A stretch of DNA of 21,202 nucleotides from a virus: positions 1 through 21,202 of the IMG/VR virus record IMGVR_UViG_3300023174_000722; one strand, given 5' to 3'. A program made the translations under genes and the position numbers. The notes beneath the pieces were generated by a model. The model was not told where the DNA came from, ran no database searches, and saw nothing but the letters and a program-made list of their open reading frames with translations. Numbering within the stretch: position 1 is the stretch's first letter; every line of letters starts with the position of its first letter. This document shows, one piece after another, positions 8,692-14,593 of this stretch.

Positions 8692-9114
8692 ATGAAAATA
8701 CAGCGTGTGAATATACGGCAATCTGCCGTACAGACGAGATTGTCAGTACTTCAAAAGAAGTGCTTACCTTACGATAAGCCTTATGAAACAGATCATGGAT
8801 ATTGGTGGATTGCTACTAAGGATGGCGTGGATTGTGGTTTCGCAGGTCTTGTTTATTCTTCTCGCTGGAGTGATTGCGGTTATCTTGTACGCTGTGGCGT
8901 TGTGCCTAATTGTCGTGGACAAGCGTTACAGAAGAAGTTTATTCGGGTCAGAATCAGACAAGCGAAGGCTCTTGGATTAAATTGGTTAATCACTAGCACC
9001 TACGATAACCCTGCTTCAGCAAACTCTCTCATCTCGTGTGGGTTCAAGATGTTCAATCCAACTAATCCTTGGATGACAAAACACACAAGTTACTGGCGAT
9101 TAAAACTGGAGTAA
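8692..9114 (+). CDS. GNAT-family N-acetyltransferase
   Basis: A 140-residue protein with the GNAT core: strands GYWWIATKDG and DCGFAGLVY, then the acetyl-CoA-binding strand-loop-helix VVPNCRGQALQKKFIRVR (about 71-88) with an R-G-Q-A loop, and the C-terminal motif ITSTYDNPASANSLISCGF, in which Asn/Ser residues and a late Phe match the usual motif B. The substrate is unknown; protein or small-molecule acetylation are both possible. It lies just downstream of the lysis genes, in the late block, and is followed closely by the phosphoesterase gene, so it may be delivered late or modify host or virion proteins. The start at 8692 has no strong SD. Family call is solid; role is open. Confidence 0.8.
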   Translation: MKIQRVNIRQSAVQTRLSVLQKKCLPYDKPYETDHGYWWIATKDGVDCGFAGLVYSSRWSDCGYLVRCGVVPNCRGQALQKKFIRVRIRQAKALGLNWLITSTYDNPASANSLISCGFKMFNPTNPWMTKHTSYWRLKLE

Positions 9115-9116
9115 TC

Positions 9117-10082
9117 ATGGATCAACACCCCGTCCTGACTGATGCTGAGTTCATTGAATTATGGAAATTACATGGTTCTGCGACTTCTATACATAAAGTC
9201 ACAGGAGGTAATATACGAACCATTCAAAGGCGTAGAGCCGCTTTAGAGACAAAATATGGTCTTTTATTGGAAGCCAAGAATCCTAATGGAAGACCAGAGA
9301 GATCACAAGTTGCTTACGAGCGCAAGCAATTAGGAGTCTTAAACGGCACAGGAATAGTATTTTCAGACGCACATTATTGGCCTGGCATCGTTACAACGGC
9401 TCATAAAGGTCTTTTGTGGGCTATTAAAGAGTTTAAGCCATCATTTGTGGTATGTAATGGAGATGCCCTAGATGGTGCATCTATCAGCCGATTCTCCCCG
9501 TCTGGTATTGCTGGAAAAGAACCAAGTCTTATAGAAGAGTTAAAAGCCTGTCAAGAACGTCTTGCAGAGGTCGAGGAGGCCGCCAAGGAAGCCCGACACA
9601 ATGTCAGATTAGTCTATACATGGGGCAACCACGATGCTCGCTTTAACGCCCGTTTAGCGGCTAATGCGCCTGAATTTGCACAAACCTATGGGTTTAAGTT
9701 GGAAGACCATTTCCCAACTTGGGAGTTCTGTATGACCTGTTGGGCAACAGACGATGTGATTATCAAACATAGATATAAGGGTGGAGTCCATGCTACCCAC
9801 AATAATACCGCAACAGCAGGTAAAAGTATTGTTACTGGACACTTACATAGCCTAAAAGTAACACCTTATGCTGACTATAATGGCAACCGATTTGGTGTGG
9901 ATACGGGTACACTGGCAGAACCTTATGGCCCACAATTCAGTTATGGCGAGGACAATCCTTTAAATCATCGGTCAGGTTTCGCAATTCTGACATTTAACAA
10001 TGGGAAACTGTTATGGCCTGAGTTGGTTCATAAGTGGGATGAAGGTCAGGTTGAGTTTAGAGGTCAGATCATCAATGTTTAA
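9117..10082 (+). CDS. HTH plus calcineurin-like metallophosphoesterase
   Basis: A 321-residue protein; ATG 9117 is chosen because CTGGAG precedes it and because the longer in-frame start (9069) runs back into the acetyltransferase gene. Residues about 8-48 look like a helix-turn-helix (LTDAEFIELWKLHGSATSIH, then TIQRRRAALETKYG). From about residue 80 the metallophosphoesterase motifs appear in order: SDAHYW (D84, H86), NGD (D116), GNHD (N171, H172, D173), a His in the HATHNN segment (225-228) and GHLH (241-244). Members of this superfamily include SbcD/Mre11 nucleases and 2',3'-cyclic and phosphomonoesterases. All metal ligands are present, so it is probably active. Fusion to an HTH suggests a DNA substrate, but that is inference. 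Confidence 0.85.
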   Translation: MDQHPVLTDAEFIELWKLHGSATSIHKVTGGNIRTIQRRRAALETKYGLLLEAKNPNGRPERSQVAYERKQLGVLNGTGIVFSDAHYWPGIVTTAHKGLLWAIKEFKPSFVVCNGDALDGASISRFSPSGIAGKEPSLIEELKACQERLAEVEEAAKEARHNVRLVYTWGNHDARFNARLAANAPEFAQTYGFKLEDHFPTWEFCMTCWATDDVIIKHRYKGGVHATHNNTATAGKSIVTGHLHSLKVTPYADYNGNRFGVDTGTLAEPYGPQFSYGEDNPLNHRSGFAILTFNNGKLLWPELVHKWDEGQVEFRGQIINV

Positions 10083-10091
10083 AGGATTTTT

Positions 10092-10349
10092 ATGTATACA
10101 GTAGAAATTGAGTTGGGTTGGGAAGAAAGTATCACCATCAAGACAGCAGACTTTAACAAAGTTACTCTGTTGCAAGCGTTTATTGCTGAACAAGAAGAGT
10201 GTGGTTGGGTTGAAGAAGGTGAAGAGGATAGCGAACTGTTGTCTTTCACTGACCCTGAAGGCGTAACTTGGTACTATGACGAAGACGAAGACGATTGGCT
10301 TGAGTTAGAAGAAGACGAAGAAGACGAAGAAGACGAAGATCAAGAGTAA
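10092..10349 (+). CDS. Small highly acidic protein
   Basis: An 85-residue protein with AAGGA (10081-10085) before ATG 10092. The first half is an ordinary small alpha/beta sequence (MYTVEIELGWEESITIKTAD, then a helix FNKVTLLQAFIAEQEE). The second half contains TDPEGVTWYYDEDEDDW and ends in a run of Glu and Asp (about 65-85), encoded by GAAGAC-type repeats at 10279-10345. It is the last rightward gene of the late block and its end overlaps by 10 bases the end of the convergent leftward gene. An acidic tail could mimic DNA or bind a basic partner; no family is recognised with confidence. Confidence 0.7.
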   Translation: MYTVEIELGWEESITIKTADFNKVTLLQAFIAEQEECGWVEEGEEDSELLSFTDPEGVTWYYDEDEDDWLELEEDEEDEEDEDQE

Positions 10350-10531
10350 AGCAACTGGCTCACATCTGACAAGATTTCCTGAATACTGGCTATTGTTTGT
10401 GTTTCAGAAACATCGTGTTTAGTATGTGAGCGCATTGCTTGGTTGATGTCTAACAAGGCTGTCCATACATCATGTGCATGGATAGCCTGTTTTGCTTCGA
10501 TTAAGTCATCAAATTCCATAGTTATTTTCAT
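10340..10531 (-). CDS. Small conserved phage protein, unknown function
   Basis: A 63-residue protein with a strong GGAGGA site (read on the minus strand) before its ATG at 10531. It begins with a short strand (MKITMEFDD) followed by amphipathic helices (LIEAKQAIHAHDVWTALLDI, then NQAMRSHTKH), and a second helical part near the C-terminus (IASIQEILSDVSQLL). The pattern strand, EA helix, W...LxxINQAMR is one I recall in small proteins of many environmental phages, always without known function. It is the last gene of the leftward operon, coupled by ATGA to the tiny membrane protein upstream, and convergent with the acidic protein. Possible role: small DNA- or protein-binding regulator (guess). 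Confidence 0.7.
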   Translation of the reverse strand: MKITMEFDDLIEAKQAIHAHDVWTALLDINQAMRSHTKHDVSETQTIASIQEILSDVSQLLYS

Positions 10532-10629
10532 TTATCCTCCGATAGCATAAAGATTGCAACACCGACAATCACTACGATTGCCGCCCCAGATAGCATTAGC
10601 ATTACCGCCCAAGCAATAGTTTCTAACAT
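10528..10629 (-). CDS. 33-residue single-TM protein
   Basis: Read on the minus strand, ATG 10629 is preceded by AAAGGAAAGAA and opens a frame of 33 residues that stops in an ATGA overlap (10528-10531) with the following gene. Nearly the whole protein is one hydrophobic segment (AWAVMLMLSGAAIVVIVGVA, residues 6-25, then IFML) with a short charged end (SEDK). Good SD, correct overlap and clear membrane character make it likely real although very short. Such peptides in phages can act in membrane signalling, inhibition of host proteins or superinfection exclusion. Nothing here tells which; function is unknown. Confidence 0.6.
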   Translation of the reverse strand: MLETIAWAVMLMLSGAAIVVIVGVAIFMLSEDK

Positions 10630-10711
10630 TTTCTTTCCTTTATGTCCCGATTAGAACATTTTTTATCATTTAAATGTGTTTTTGTGCATTTATGACCCTA
10701 TCGGGATATTT
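10630..10711. other. Intergenic gap with a 7-bp inverted repeat
   Basis: This 82-base AT-rich gap in the leftward operon separates the tiny membrane-protein gene from its upstream neighbour. It contains TCCCGAT (10645-10651) and its inverse ATCGGGA (10700-10706), 48 bases apart. The region is rich in T runs. It may hold an internal promoter for the last two genes or an RNA processing site, but no convincing -35/-10 pair is visible. Confidence 0.3.
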
Positions 10712-10957
10712 TTACTCATCGGAAGGTTTCACTTCCACAGGCCAACACCTGACCGCCCATGATTCCCCATATTCCTTAATTGTCAGAAGTGGATAGCCTT
10801 TTCTGACAATCCAATCGCTCATCTGACCATCTTTCTCAGGGTCATATATGGCAGGAAAACCATACTTCCAGCCTTCTGGTGGGTCAACCCATATCATAGG
10901 CAAATTGTCGTGTTTTTGTTCATTATGGTGAACATTCCGTTTACGCCACAGGCTCAT
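10712..10957 (-). CDS. Small phage protein with W-rich core, unknown function
   Basis: An 81-residue protein started at ATG 10957 because this ATG overlaps the previous stop (ATGA, 10954-10957); an in-frame ATG at 10969 would overlap more and is less likely. It begins with a basic stretch (MSLWRKRNVHHNEQKHD) and continues with an alpha/beta sequence rich in aromatic residues (PMIWVDPPEGWKYGFPAIYD, SDWIVRKGYPLL, YGESWAVRCWPVEV). No motif of known enzymes. The tight coupling to the winged-helix gene suggests they are used together. I recall short proteins with a PPEGWKYGFP-like segment in other environmental phages, but no function. Confidence 0.65.
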   Translation of the reverse strand: MSLWRKRNVHHNEQKHDNLPMIWVDPPEGWKYGFPAIYDPEKDGQMSDWIVRKGYPLLTIKEYGESWAVRCWPVEVKPSDE

Positions 10958-11313
10958 AGGATGATCCACTCACGCTCTTGTCTACCAGAATTGGATGCAA
11001 CTGTCTTGCCAGTTAGCCCAATCATTCCTAGTTTCTGCATCTCTGGCAACCTACGCCATACTTGGTCATTTCTCAGACCAGTTTGCTTTGCTATTCCATC
11101 CTTGCCTAGTGGCCCAAACCGCTTTAAACAAGCGTGAATGACATCCATGTGGGCTGGTGCTACATTAGTGACGCTTTCAGCCGCCATGTGGCTTGTTAAT
11201 GGATCAATGATCCTTGCCCTTACGAATGACTGTGAACCAAAGAACTTCTCTACTCCACCATCAAACCATGTTTTGTCTAATATACTCATTTGTGAATTCC
11301 TATTAAAACTCAT
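10954..11313 (-). CDS. Winged-helix DNA-binding protein
   Basis: 119 residues from ATG 11313, or 111 from the internal ATG at 11289; both have their own SD (AGGAG and AGGAA) because the start region is duplicated. The C-terminal two thirds look like a winged helix: helix HMDVIHACLKRFGPLGKDGI, recognition region AKQTGLRNDQVWRRLPEMQK and a wing (LGMIGLTGKTVASNSGRQER, then EWIIL). The Q-x-G-L-x-x-x-Q-V-x-R-x-L segment is typical of a turn plus recognition helix. It probably binds DNA as a regulator or replication accessory. A copy of the 17-bp motif that is clustered near the terminase lies just upstream of this gene (11335-11351), so autoregulation is possible. No enzyme motif. Confidence 0.7.
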   Translation of the reverse strand: MSFNRNSQMSILDKTWFDGGVEKFFGSQSFVRARIIDPLTSHMAAESVTNVAPAHMDVIHACLKRFGPLGKDGIAKQTGLRNDQVWRRLPEMQKLGMIGLTGKTVASNSGRQEREWIIL

Positions 11314-11331
11314 TTGTGAACTCCTGTTAAT
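11284..11331 (-). repeat. 24-bp tandem duplication of SD and start codon
   Basis: Two adjacent 24-bp units (11284-11307 and 11308-11331) share 21 or more positions. On the minus strand each holds an SD (AGGAA or AGGAG), the sequence TTCACAA and ATGAGT. Because 24 is a multiple of three, both ATGs are in the same frame of the winged-helix gene and give products differing by eight N-terminal residues (MSFNRNSQ). Confidence 0.85.
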
Positions 11332-11334
11332 TAA

Positions 11335-11351
11335 GTTAGTGGGTACTTACT
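11335..11351 (+). repeat. Dispersed copy of the 17-bp iteron
   Basis: GTTAGTGGGTACTTACT differs at two positions from the consensus GTTAGTTAGTACTTACT of the five-copy cluster at 20243-20362. It lies in the 59-base gap upstream of the winged-helix gene, 4 bases from its duplicated start region, where an operator would be expected. Confidence 0.6.
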
Positions 11352-11372
11352 TACGCTTTCCCCGTATTGATA

Positions 11373-11630
11373 TCAGAAAGGCACGTCTTCTAGATCACGA
11401 CCTTCTTTTGTAGTTCCACCTTGACCATAAGGCACTTTACCTGTTGGTGGCTGTGCATCCTTTGGTGATACTGCCAAGCCCATAAACTTACCAGACTTGC
11501 CTTCTTTTATCCAAGCAGACAACCAGTATTCGTTGCCGTCTACCATGATGCTACCTTTGTAGTCAGGTTTTTTCTCGTTATCTTTGTTTTCATTCTTAAA
11601 AAGAACGCCAGAGTTATCACGTTTTTCCAT
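11373..11630 (-). CDS. SSB-like small protein with acidic C-terminal tip
   Basis: An 85-residue protein with AAAGGGGTG before ATG 11630. The N-terminal part is charged (MEKRDNSGVLFKNENKD), the middle is a compact beta sequence (DYKGSIMVDGNEYWLSAWIK, then GKFMGLAVSPKD), then a flexible Gly/Pro/Gln linker and the last seven residues DLEDVPF. This ending matches the acidic Asp-rich, Pro-Phe tip of bacterial single-stranded DNA-binding proteins (DDIPF), which recruits repair and replication enzymes. The core is shorter than a full OB fold of SSB (about 110 residues). It sits in the recombination operon with the exonuclease and annealing protein. I infer ssDNA binding or mimicry of the SSB tip; family membership is not proven. 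Confidence 0.65.
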   Translation of the reverse strand: MEKRDNSGVLFKNENKDNEKKPDYKGSIMVDGNEYWLSAWIKEGKSGKFMGLAVSPKDAQPPTGKVPYGQGGTTKEGRDLEDVPF

Positions 11631-11632
11631 TT

Positions 11633-12106
11633 TTACACCCCTTTATATGTTAAACCGCCAATGACACGCTGAATGGTAATCATGGACACATTGAATTGAT
11701 CGGCTAATCCACCAATCTGTTTTGACCCACGAATGAATTTAACCATTTCGTCTGTCAACTTTGCCGCCCCATTTCTAGAGCCTATTGTTGCTGTGCCATG
11801 TTTAATAGCATCTGCAACATTCTCTTTTCTAGTCCCCCATCTTAGATTCTCTAAGCGGTTATCTAGTCTGTTTCCATTGATATGCAAAGCCTCACAATTG
11901 TCTGGGCAAGCCCCTACAAAAGCATGAAGCATTAGCCTGTGTTTGTAATATGTTTTTGTTTTGTTGTTTGTAGAAAAACTCACAACTTCATACCCAATTG
12001 GAGAAACTGTAAATTTCTTTTCTTTACCATTACGCCACAACCTTCCATCACGGGAAATTTGCGTGTTTGGCAAAAAATCAATGGATACTGTATTGTTGAC
12101 TTCCAT
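11633..12106 (-). CDS. HNH endonuclease, free-standing homing type
   Basis: A 157-residue protein with AAGAGG before ATG 12106. After a beta N-terminal part (GRLWRNGKEKKFTVSPIGYE) it shows the HNH core: YKHRLMLHAFVG (about 54-65), ALHINGNRLDNRLENLRWGT (73-92) and N96, with H75 and N84/N87 as the expected metal and catalytic residues. The C-terminus (GAAKLTDEMVKFIRGSKQIG, then GLADQFNVSMITIQRVIGG) looks like a helix-turn-helix DNA-binding module, as in other phage homing endonucleases. It is inserted between the SSB-like gene (2 bases away) and the exonuclease gene (1 base away), with no intron seen. It may be a selfish element; cleavage specificity is unknown. Confidence 0.85.
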   Translation of the reverse strand: MEVNNTVSIDFLPNTQISRDGRLWRNGKEKKFTVSPIGYEVVSFSTNNKTKTYYKHRLMLHAFVGACPDNCEALHINGNRLDNRLENLRWGTRKENVADAIKHGTATIGSRNGAAKLTDEMVKFIRGSKQIGGLADQFNVSMITIQRVIGGLTYKGV

Positions 12107-12107
12107 A

Positions 12108-12722
12108 TTAACCTCTTGATTTAACTTTATTTAACTTGTCATCGAGTTCGGCCAAGAACTTGATAACCTCTTTTTCCAGCGTTGCAATAAAGGCATCATC
12201 ACGCTCAAAACGCTTGATAACTAATTGCAATTCTGCGGGAAACCTTGGGTCAAACGAACATAGGTCTGTCCATTTAGCCCCTGTGCAGGCCATCTGCCAA
12301 TTTACTTGCACCTTATACTGATCGTCAATGCCGCCCAAAATGCTTTCCAAGTGCGTATGCGACATTGGGGCTTTTAGTTCAACCAAGCCCTCTCCAACAA
12401 TCCCGTCTGGAGATGCACCTGATTGCTCAATCGTAGGATGGTTAACAAACGCTACCTCGTCAACCAATACGCCCATCTTGGACTCATAGGCGGCTCTGGC
12501 AAATGGTTCTTGCTCAGTTCCCCAAGCCATTGCATCGTTGCTATACGATTCTGCTACTGAGTTTGTAAGGCGTTCCAACAGCAACTGCGTCATGTATTTA
12601 TCTCTGCTTGTTGAATAGCCTGACTTAGTGGTGGCAACAATGTCCTTTACTCGACTAGCAGTTACTTTGCCTAGTCTGAGCATTTTCCATTCGTCTGTGC
12701 CTTGGATGATTTCGTCACTCAT
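12108..12722 (-). CDS. YqaJ-type viral recombinase exonuclease
   Basis: A 204-residue protein whose ATG overlaps the annealing protein's stop (ATGA, 12719-12722) with AAGGTG upstream. It has the lambda-exonuclease/YqaJ nuclease layout: QGTDEWKMLRLGKVTASR (7-24, substrate-handling helix), WGTEQEPFAR (67-76), GASPDGI (102-108, metal-binding D106), VELKAP (114-119, E115 and K117) and YKVQVNWQMACTG (136-148). All catalytic residues are in place. It digests one strand of double-stranded ends 5' to 3', leaving ssDNA for the annealing protein encoded next to it. This pair is the classical phage recombination unit. Length matches the family. Confidence 0.88.
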   Translation of the reverse strand: MSDEIIQGTDEWKMLRLGKVTASRVKDIVATTKSGYSTSRDKYMTQLLLERLTNSVAESYSNDAMAWGTEQEPFARAAYESKMGVLVDEVAFVNHPTIEQSGASPDGIVGEGLVELKAPMSHTHLESILGGIDDQYKVQVNWQMACTGAKWTDLCSFDPRFPAELQLVIKRFERDDAFIATLEKEVIKFLAELDDKLNKVKSRG

Positions 12723-13348
12723 TTCAGCACCTTCTTCTTAGCATCCTTGGCGGCAATCATCTTGGTCTGCCATGCCTTGTTTCCATCGGTAGCGGCAAAT
12801 GCCTCAATGTAGATGTTCTTTAGTTCATCAACTGTTGTGGTGGCTTCAATGGCGGCAATGTAGTCAATCATCTTGCCTTCATCAGGTGAACCTTCATCGC
12901 TCTCGCCATCTGGAATATCCTGACCCGCATAAATGTATAGACCCAATCCATGCAACCCTAATGCCTTTGTCATACAACGCATGATTGCTGTATTGACTGC
13001 AAATGCGTCTGGGTTAGGGATTGCTTTGTTGCGATAGTCCATCACGGGAAGTTGGCAAGTCATTGGTTTGCCATACATAGTGACTGTTACGAACACCATT
13101 GCTGTGCCGTTGATATCCATGTAACACTTATCGCCAAACATTTCTATCTTGTACCATGCGCTTGAATCAGCCTTTAAAGCCTCTGCCCAAGCCCATGCCC
13201 ATGATAGGTATGTCAGGCCATTTTTCTTCTCTGTATGCTCGTTGACGTTAGTCTTAAGCAATTTCTCTATTAACTCCTTGCGTTCAACCAAGTAACCCTT
13301 TGTTTGTGGATCGATTACAAGGTCTTCCGTATTAACTTTATCTTTCAT
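12719..13348 (-). CDS. Phage ssDNA-annealing protein, DUF1071/Sak type
   Basis: A 209-residue protein with AGGAG before ATG 13348. The core has the signature GLTYLSWAWAWAEALK (about 44-59) typical of DUF1071/Sak-type single-strand annealing proteins (Erf/Rad52-like fold), a beta part (WYKIEMFG, MDINGTAMVFVTVTMYGKPM) and a helix-turn segment PDAFAVNTAIMRCMTKALGL (about 122-141) followed by GLYIYAGQDIP. A charged helical C-terminus (GKMIDYIAAIEATTTVDELK) completes it. Such proteins coat ssDNA and anneal complementary strands in recombination-dependent replication. It is coupled to the exonuclease gene. Confidence is high for the family, moderate for the exact subclass. Confidence 0.85.
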   Translation of the reverse strand: MKDKVNTEDLVIDPQTKGYLVERKELIEKLLKTNVNEHTEKKNGLTYLSWAWAWAEALKADSSAWYKIEMFGDKCYMDINGTAMVFVTVTMYGKPMTCQLPVMDYRNKAIPNPDAFAVNTAIMRCMTKALGLHGLGLYIYAGQDIPDGESDEGSPDEGKMIDYIAAIEATTTVDELKNIYIEAFAATDGNKAWQTKMIAAKDAKKKVLK

Positions 13349-13350
13349 TC

Positions 13351-13539
13351 TTAACTCCTATTTTGTTGACTTTGTTTAACTTGCTCTTGACCTATCCAAT
13401 GACTAAGACCAATCAGGTTTGAAATGATGGTGTTTATCTCTGAATAGAACCCAGTATATTGCTTATTCAAGCACATTTCACTAAGTGTTTTCACTGATCT
13501 TTCGATGTTCATTAGAAATGTTGAATAATCATTGAGCAT
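13351..13539 (-). CDS. Small helical protein, unknown function
   Basis: A 62-residue protein, start ATG 13539 overlapping the upstream gene by 11 bases; its end (QSQQNRS) lies over the SD of the annealing protein. It is predicted helical (YSTFLMNIERSVKTLSEMCL, SEINTIISNLIGLSHWIGQE) with Gln-rich tail. The position directly before the annealing protein suggests a recombination accessory role or simply an operon filler. No family recognised. Confidence 0.55.
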   Translation of the reverse strand: MLNDYSTFLMNIERSVKTLSEMCLNKQYTGFYSEINTIISNLIGLSHWIGQEQVKQSQQNRS

Positions 13540-13714
13540 CGTATTCGCCCTTTGCTATTTCCATCTGTGTCTCGTGGTCAAAGTCTTTCAACTGGATGAA
13601 ATGATTCTCTTGACAACAAGATATTTTGTCGTCTTTTGGCTCATAGCAATAACAGCAATAGTCCACATGGGAATAGCGTTTTAAGATGTCCTCAAAGGTA
13701 TATTTCATGTTCAT
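13529..13714 (-). CDS. Small cysteine-rich, probable zinc-binding protein
   Basis: A 61-residue protein whose ATG (13714) overlaps the preceding stop by ATGA (a second in-frame ATG lies at 13708). The centre holds C20-C21-Y-C23, then a loop and C33-C34-x3-H38 (YCCYCYEPKDDKISCCQENH), a compact CxxC/CC-H arrangement that could bind one zinc. The rest is charged (IQLKDFDHETQMEIAKGEYD). I recall similar CC-E-N-H mini-proteins in T7-like and other phages without assigned function. Possible role: zinc-stabilised inhibitor or adaptor. It is in the middle of the leftward operon of short genes. Confidence 0.6.
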   Translation of the reverse strand: MNMKYTFEDILKRYSHVDYCCYCYEPKDDKISCCQENHFIQLKDFDHETQMEIAKGEYDAQ

Positions 13715-13920
13715 GATGTCCCCAATACTTTATGAATTTCTGCAATCATTTCATTCTTGATTCTTAACTGCAATTCATGCTCTGCAAGGATTCTGTGCAA
13801 CTCTGCAATCTCTGCTTTGAGATGCTCTGCTTCTGTCTGATACATGACGACATTGACTGCCAGTTCGTCTTCATAATCAAGTTCGTGGAAGGCTTTGTTT
13901 AACTTTTCTTGATCCGTCAT
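13711..13920 (-). CDS. Small coiled-coil protein
   Basis: Started at ATG 13920 because GGGAG lies 5 bases before it; a GTG at 13926 is also possible but overlaps the previous stop. The 69-residue product is almost wholly helical with heptad-like spacing (AEHLKAEIAELHRILAEHEL, then QLRIKNEMIAEIHKVLG). It ends in an ATGA overlap with the cysteine-rich protein gene. Coiled-coil proteins of this size in phages are often oligomerising accessory factors; no specific function can be given. Confidence 0.6.
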   Translation of the reverse strand: MTDQEKLNKAFHELDYEDELAVNVVMYQTEAEHLKAEIAELHRILAEHELQLRIKNEMIAEIHKVLGTS

Positions 13921-13922
13921 TT

Positions 13923-14114
13923 TCACTCCCTTATTCGGATGGTATCTACTATTGATTGGGCTTTAGCGTGATCGTCAATCATGCCAAATACGATAGAACA
14001 AGCAATGTCTCGCTCATTCTCTACGCCCATGTCGTAGGCGTTGGACATAGCGGTAATTGTGTTTTCATCAACAGCCGCCATGCGTAAGAAACTAATCATT
14101 TCATGTTTAGTCAT
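13923..14114 (-). CDS. Small helical protein, unknown function
   Basis: Chosen start ATG 14114, which overlaps the preceding stop (ATGACTAA) and has AAGGAAAC upstream; a longer in-frame start at 14135 lacks an SD. The 63-residue product has a helix (MTKHEMISFLRMAAVDENTI) and a second part (AYDMGVENERDIACSIVFGM, IDDHAKAQSIVDTIR) and is Met- and Asp/Glu-rich. No motif is recognised. It belongs to the chain of overlapping genes 14561 to 13351 that is read leftward from the control region. Confidence 0.55.
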   Translation of the reverse strand: MTKHEMISFLRMAAVDENTITAMSNAYDMGVENERDIACSIVFGMIDDHAKAQSIVDTIRIRE

Positions 14115-14286
14115 TTGAAGTTGTTTCCTTGTCATTCTTTACCAGTTCGTTTAGTTTTGTTTTTAAATCGTAATAGCCGTTGGTGTTAGCCCCTGTCATA
14201 ACAACAATATCTTCCACTCGTTGTTTCAGGGCATTAACTTGGAAACGCAAGTCATTCACTAAGTCCGTGAGTTCCTGTTCTGTCAT
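14107..14286 (-). CDS. Small coiled-coil-like protein, unknown function
   Basis: Start ATG 14286 is chosen because it overlaps the previous stop (ATGA, 14283-14286); a longer start at 14301 is possible. The 59-residue product begins with a long helix with heptad spacing (MTEQELTDLVNDLRFQVNAL, KQRVEDIVVM), a loop (TGANTNGYYDL) and a second helix (KTKLNELVKNDKE). It may dimerise. No known family. Confidence 0.55.
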   Translation of the reverse strand: MTEQELTDLVNDLRFQVNALKQRVEDIVVMTGANTNGYYDLKTKLNELVKNDKETTSND

Positions 14287-14561
14287 ACAGAATCTTCCCA
14301 TTCTTTACGCCATGCAGTCGTAATGTCAAACATTTCGTCTGTTGCTTTGTTTTCGCAATAGTTGTAATGTCTTTTGCTGATGTCGTAAGTAATATGACGA
14401 TCTTGCTCGTCAAAGACTGCGAAATCTATTTCGTACCCGTCTGAGTGGTCAGCGTCTAATTCATCGCCAGGCGTCAGTATGTCGAAACACACTAAGCACT
14501 CGCCAACGCCCTCAAGGTAGATGCATATCTGATGTTTGAAATCACTTATTTTTACTGTCAT
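14283..14561 (-). CDS. First gene of leftward operon, unknown function
   Basis: Started at ATG 14561 (with AGGAGTTAATG just before it); an ATG at 14564 is the neighbouring alternative and ones further upstream lack an SD. The 92-residue protein has beta-rich character (VKISDFKHQICIYLEGVGEC, CFDILTPGD) and an acidic middle (DADHSDGYEIDFAVFDEQDR), then a helical end with Trp (MFDITTAWRKEWEDSV). It is the promoter-proximal gene of the leftward block, so it is probably made early. Two Cys (C32 and C35 region) are present but no full zinc motif. Family unknown to me. Confidence 0.6.
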   Translation of the reverse strand: MTVKISDFKHQICIYLEGVGECLVCFDILTPGDELDADHSDGYEIDFAVFDEQDRHITYDISKRHYNYCENKATDEMFDITTAWRKEWEDSV

Positions 14562-14593
14562 CATTAACTCCTGTTTAGTAACCCACTTGTTGT

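Noticed and set aside
10630-10711. Terminator in the leftward operon gap
   Set aside because: The inverted repeat arms are 48 bases apart and no compact hairpin plus U-run is present.
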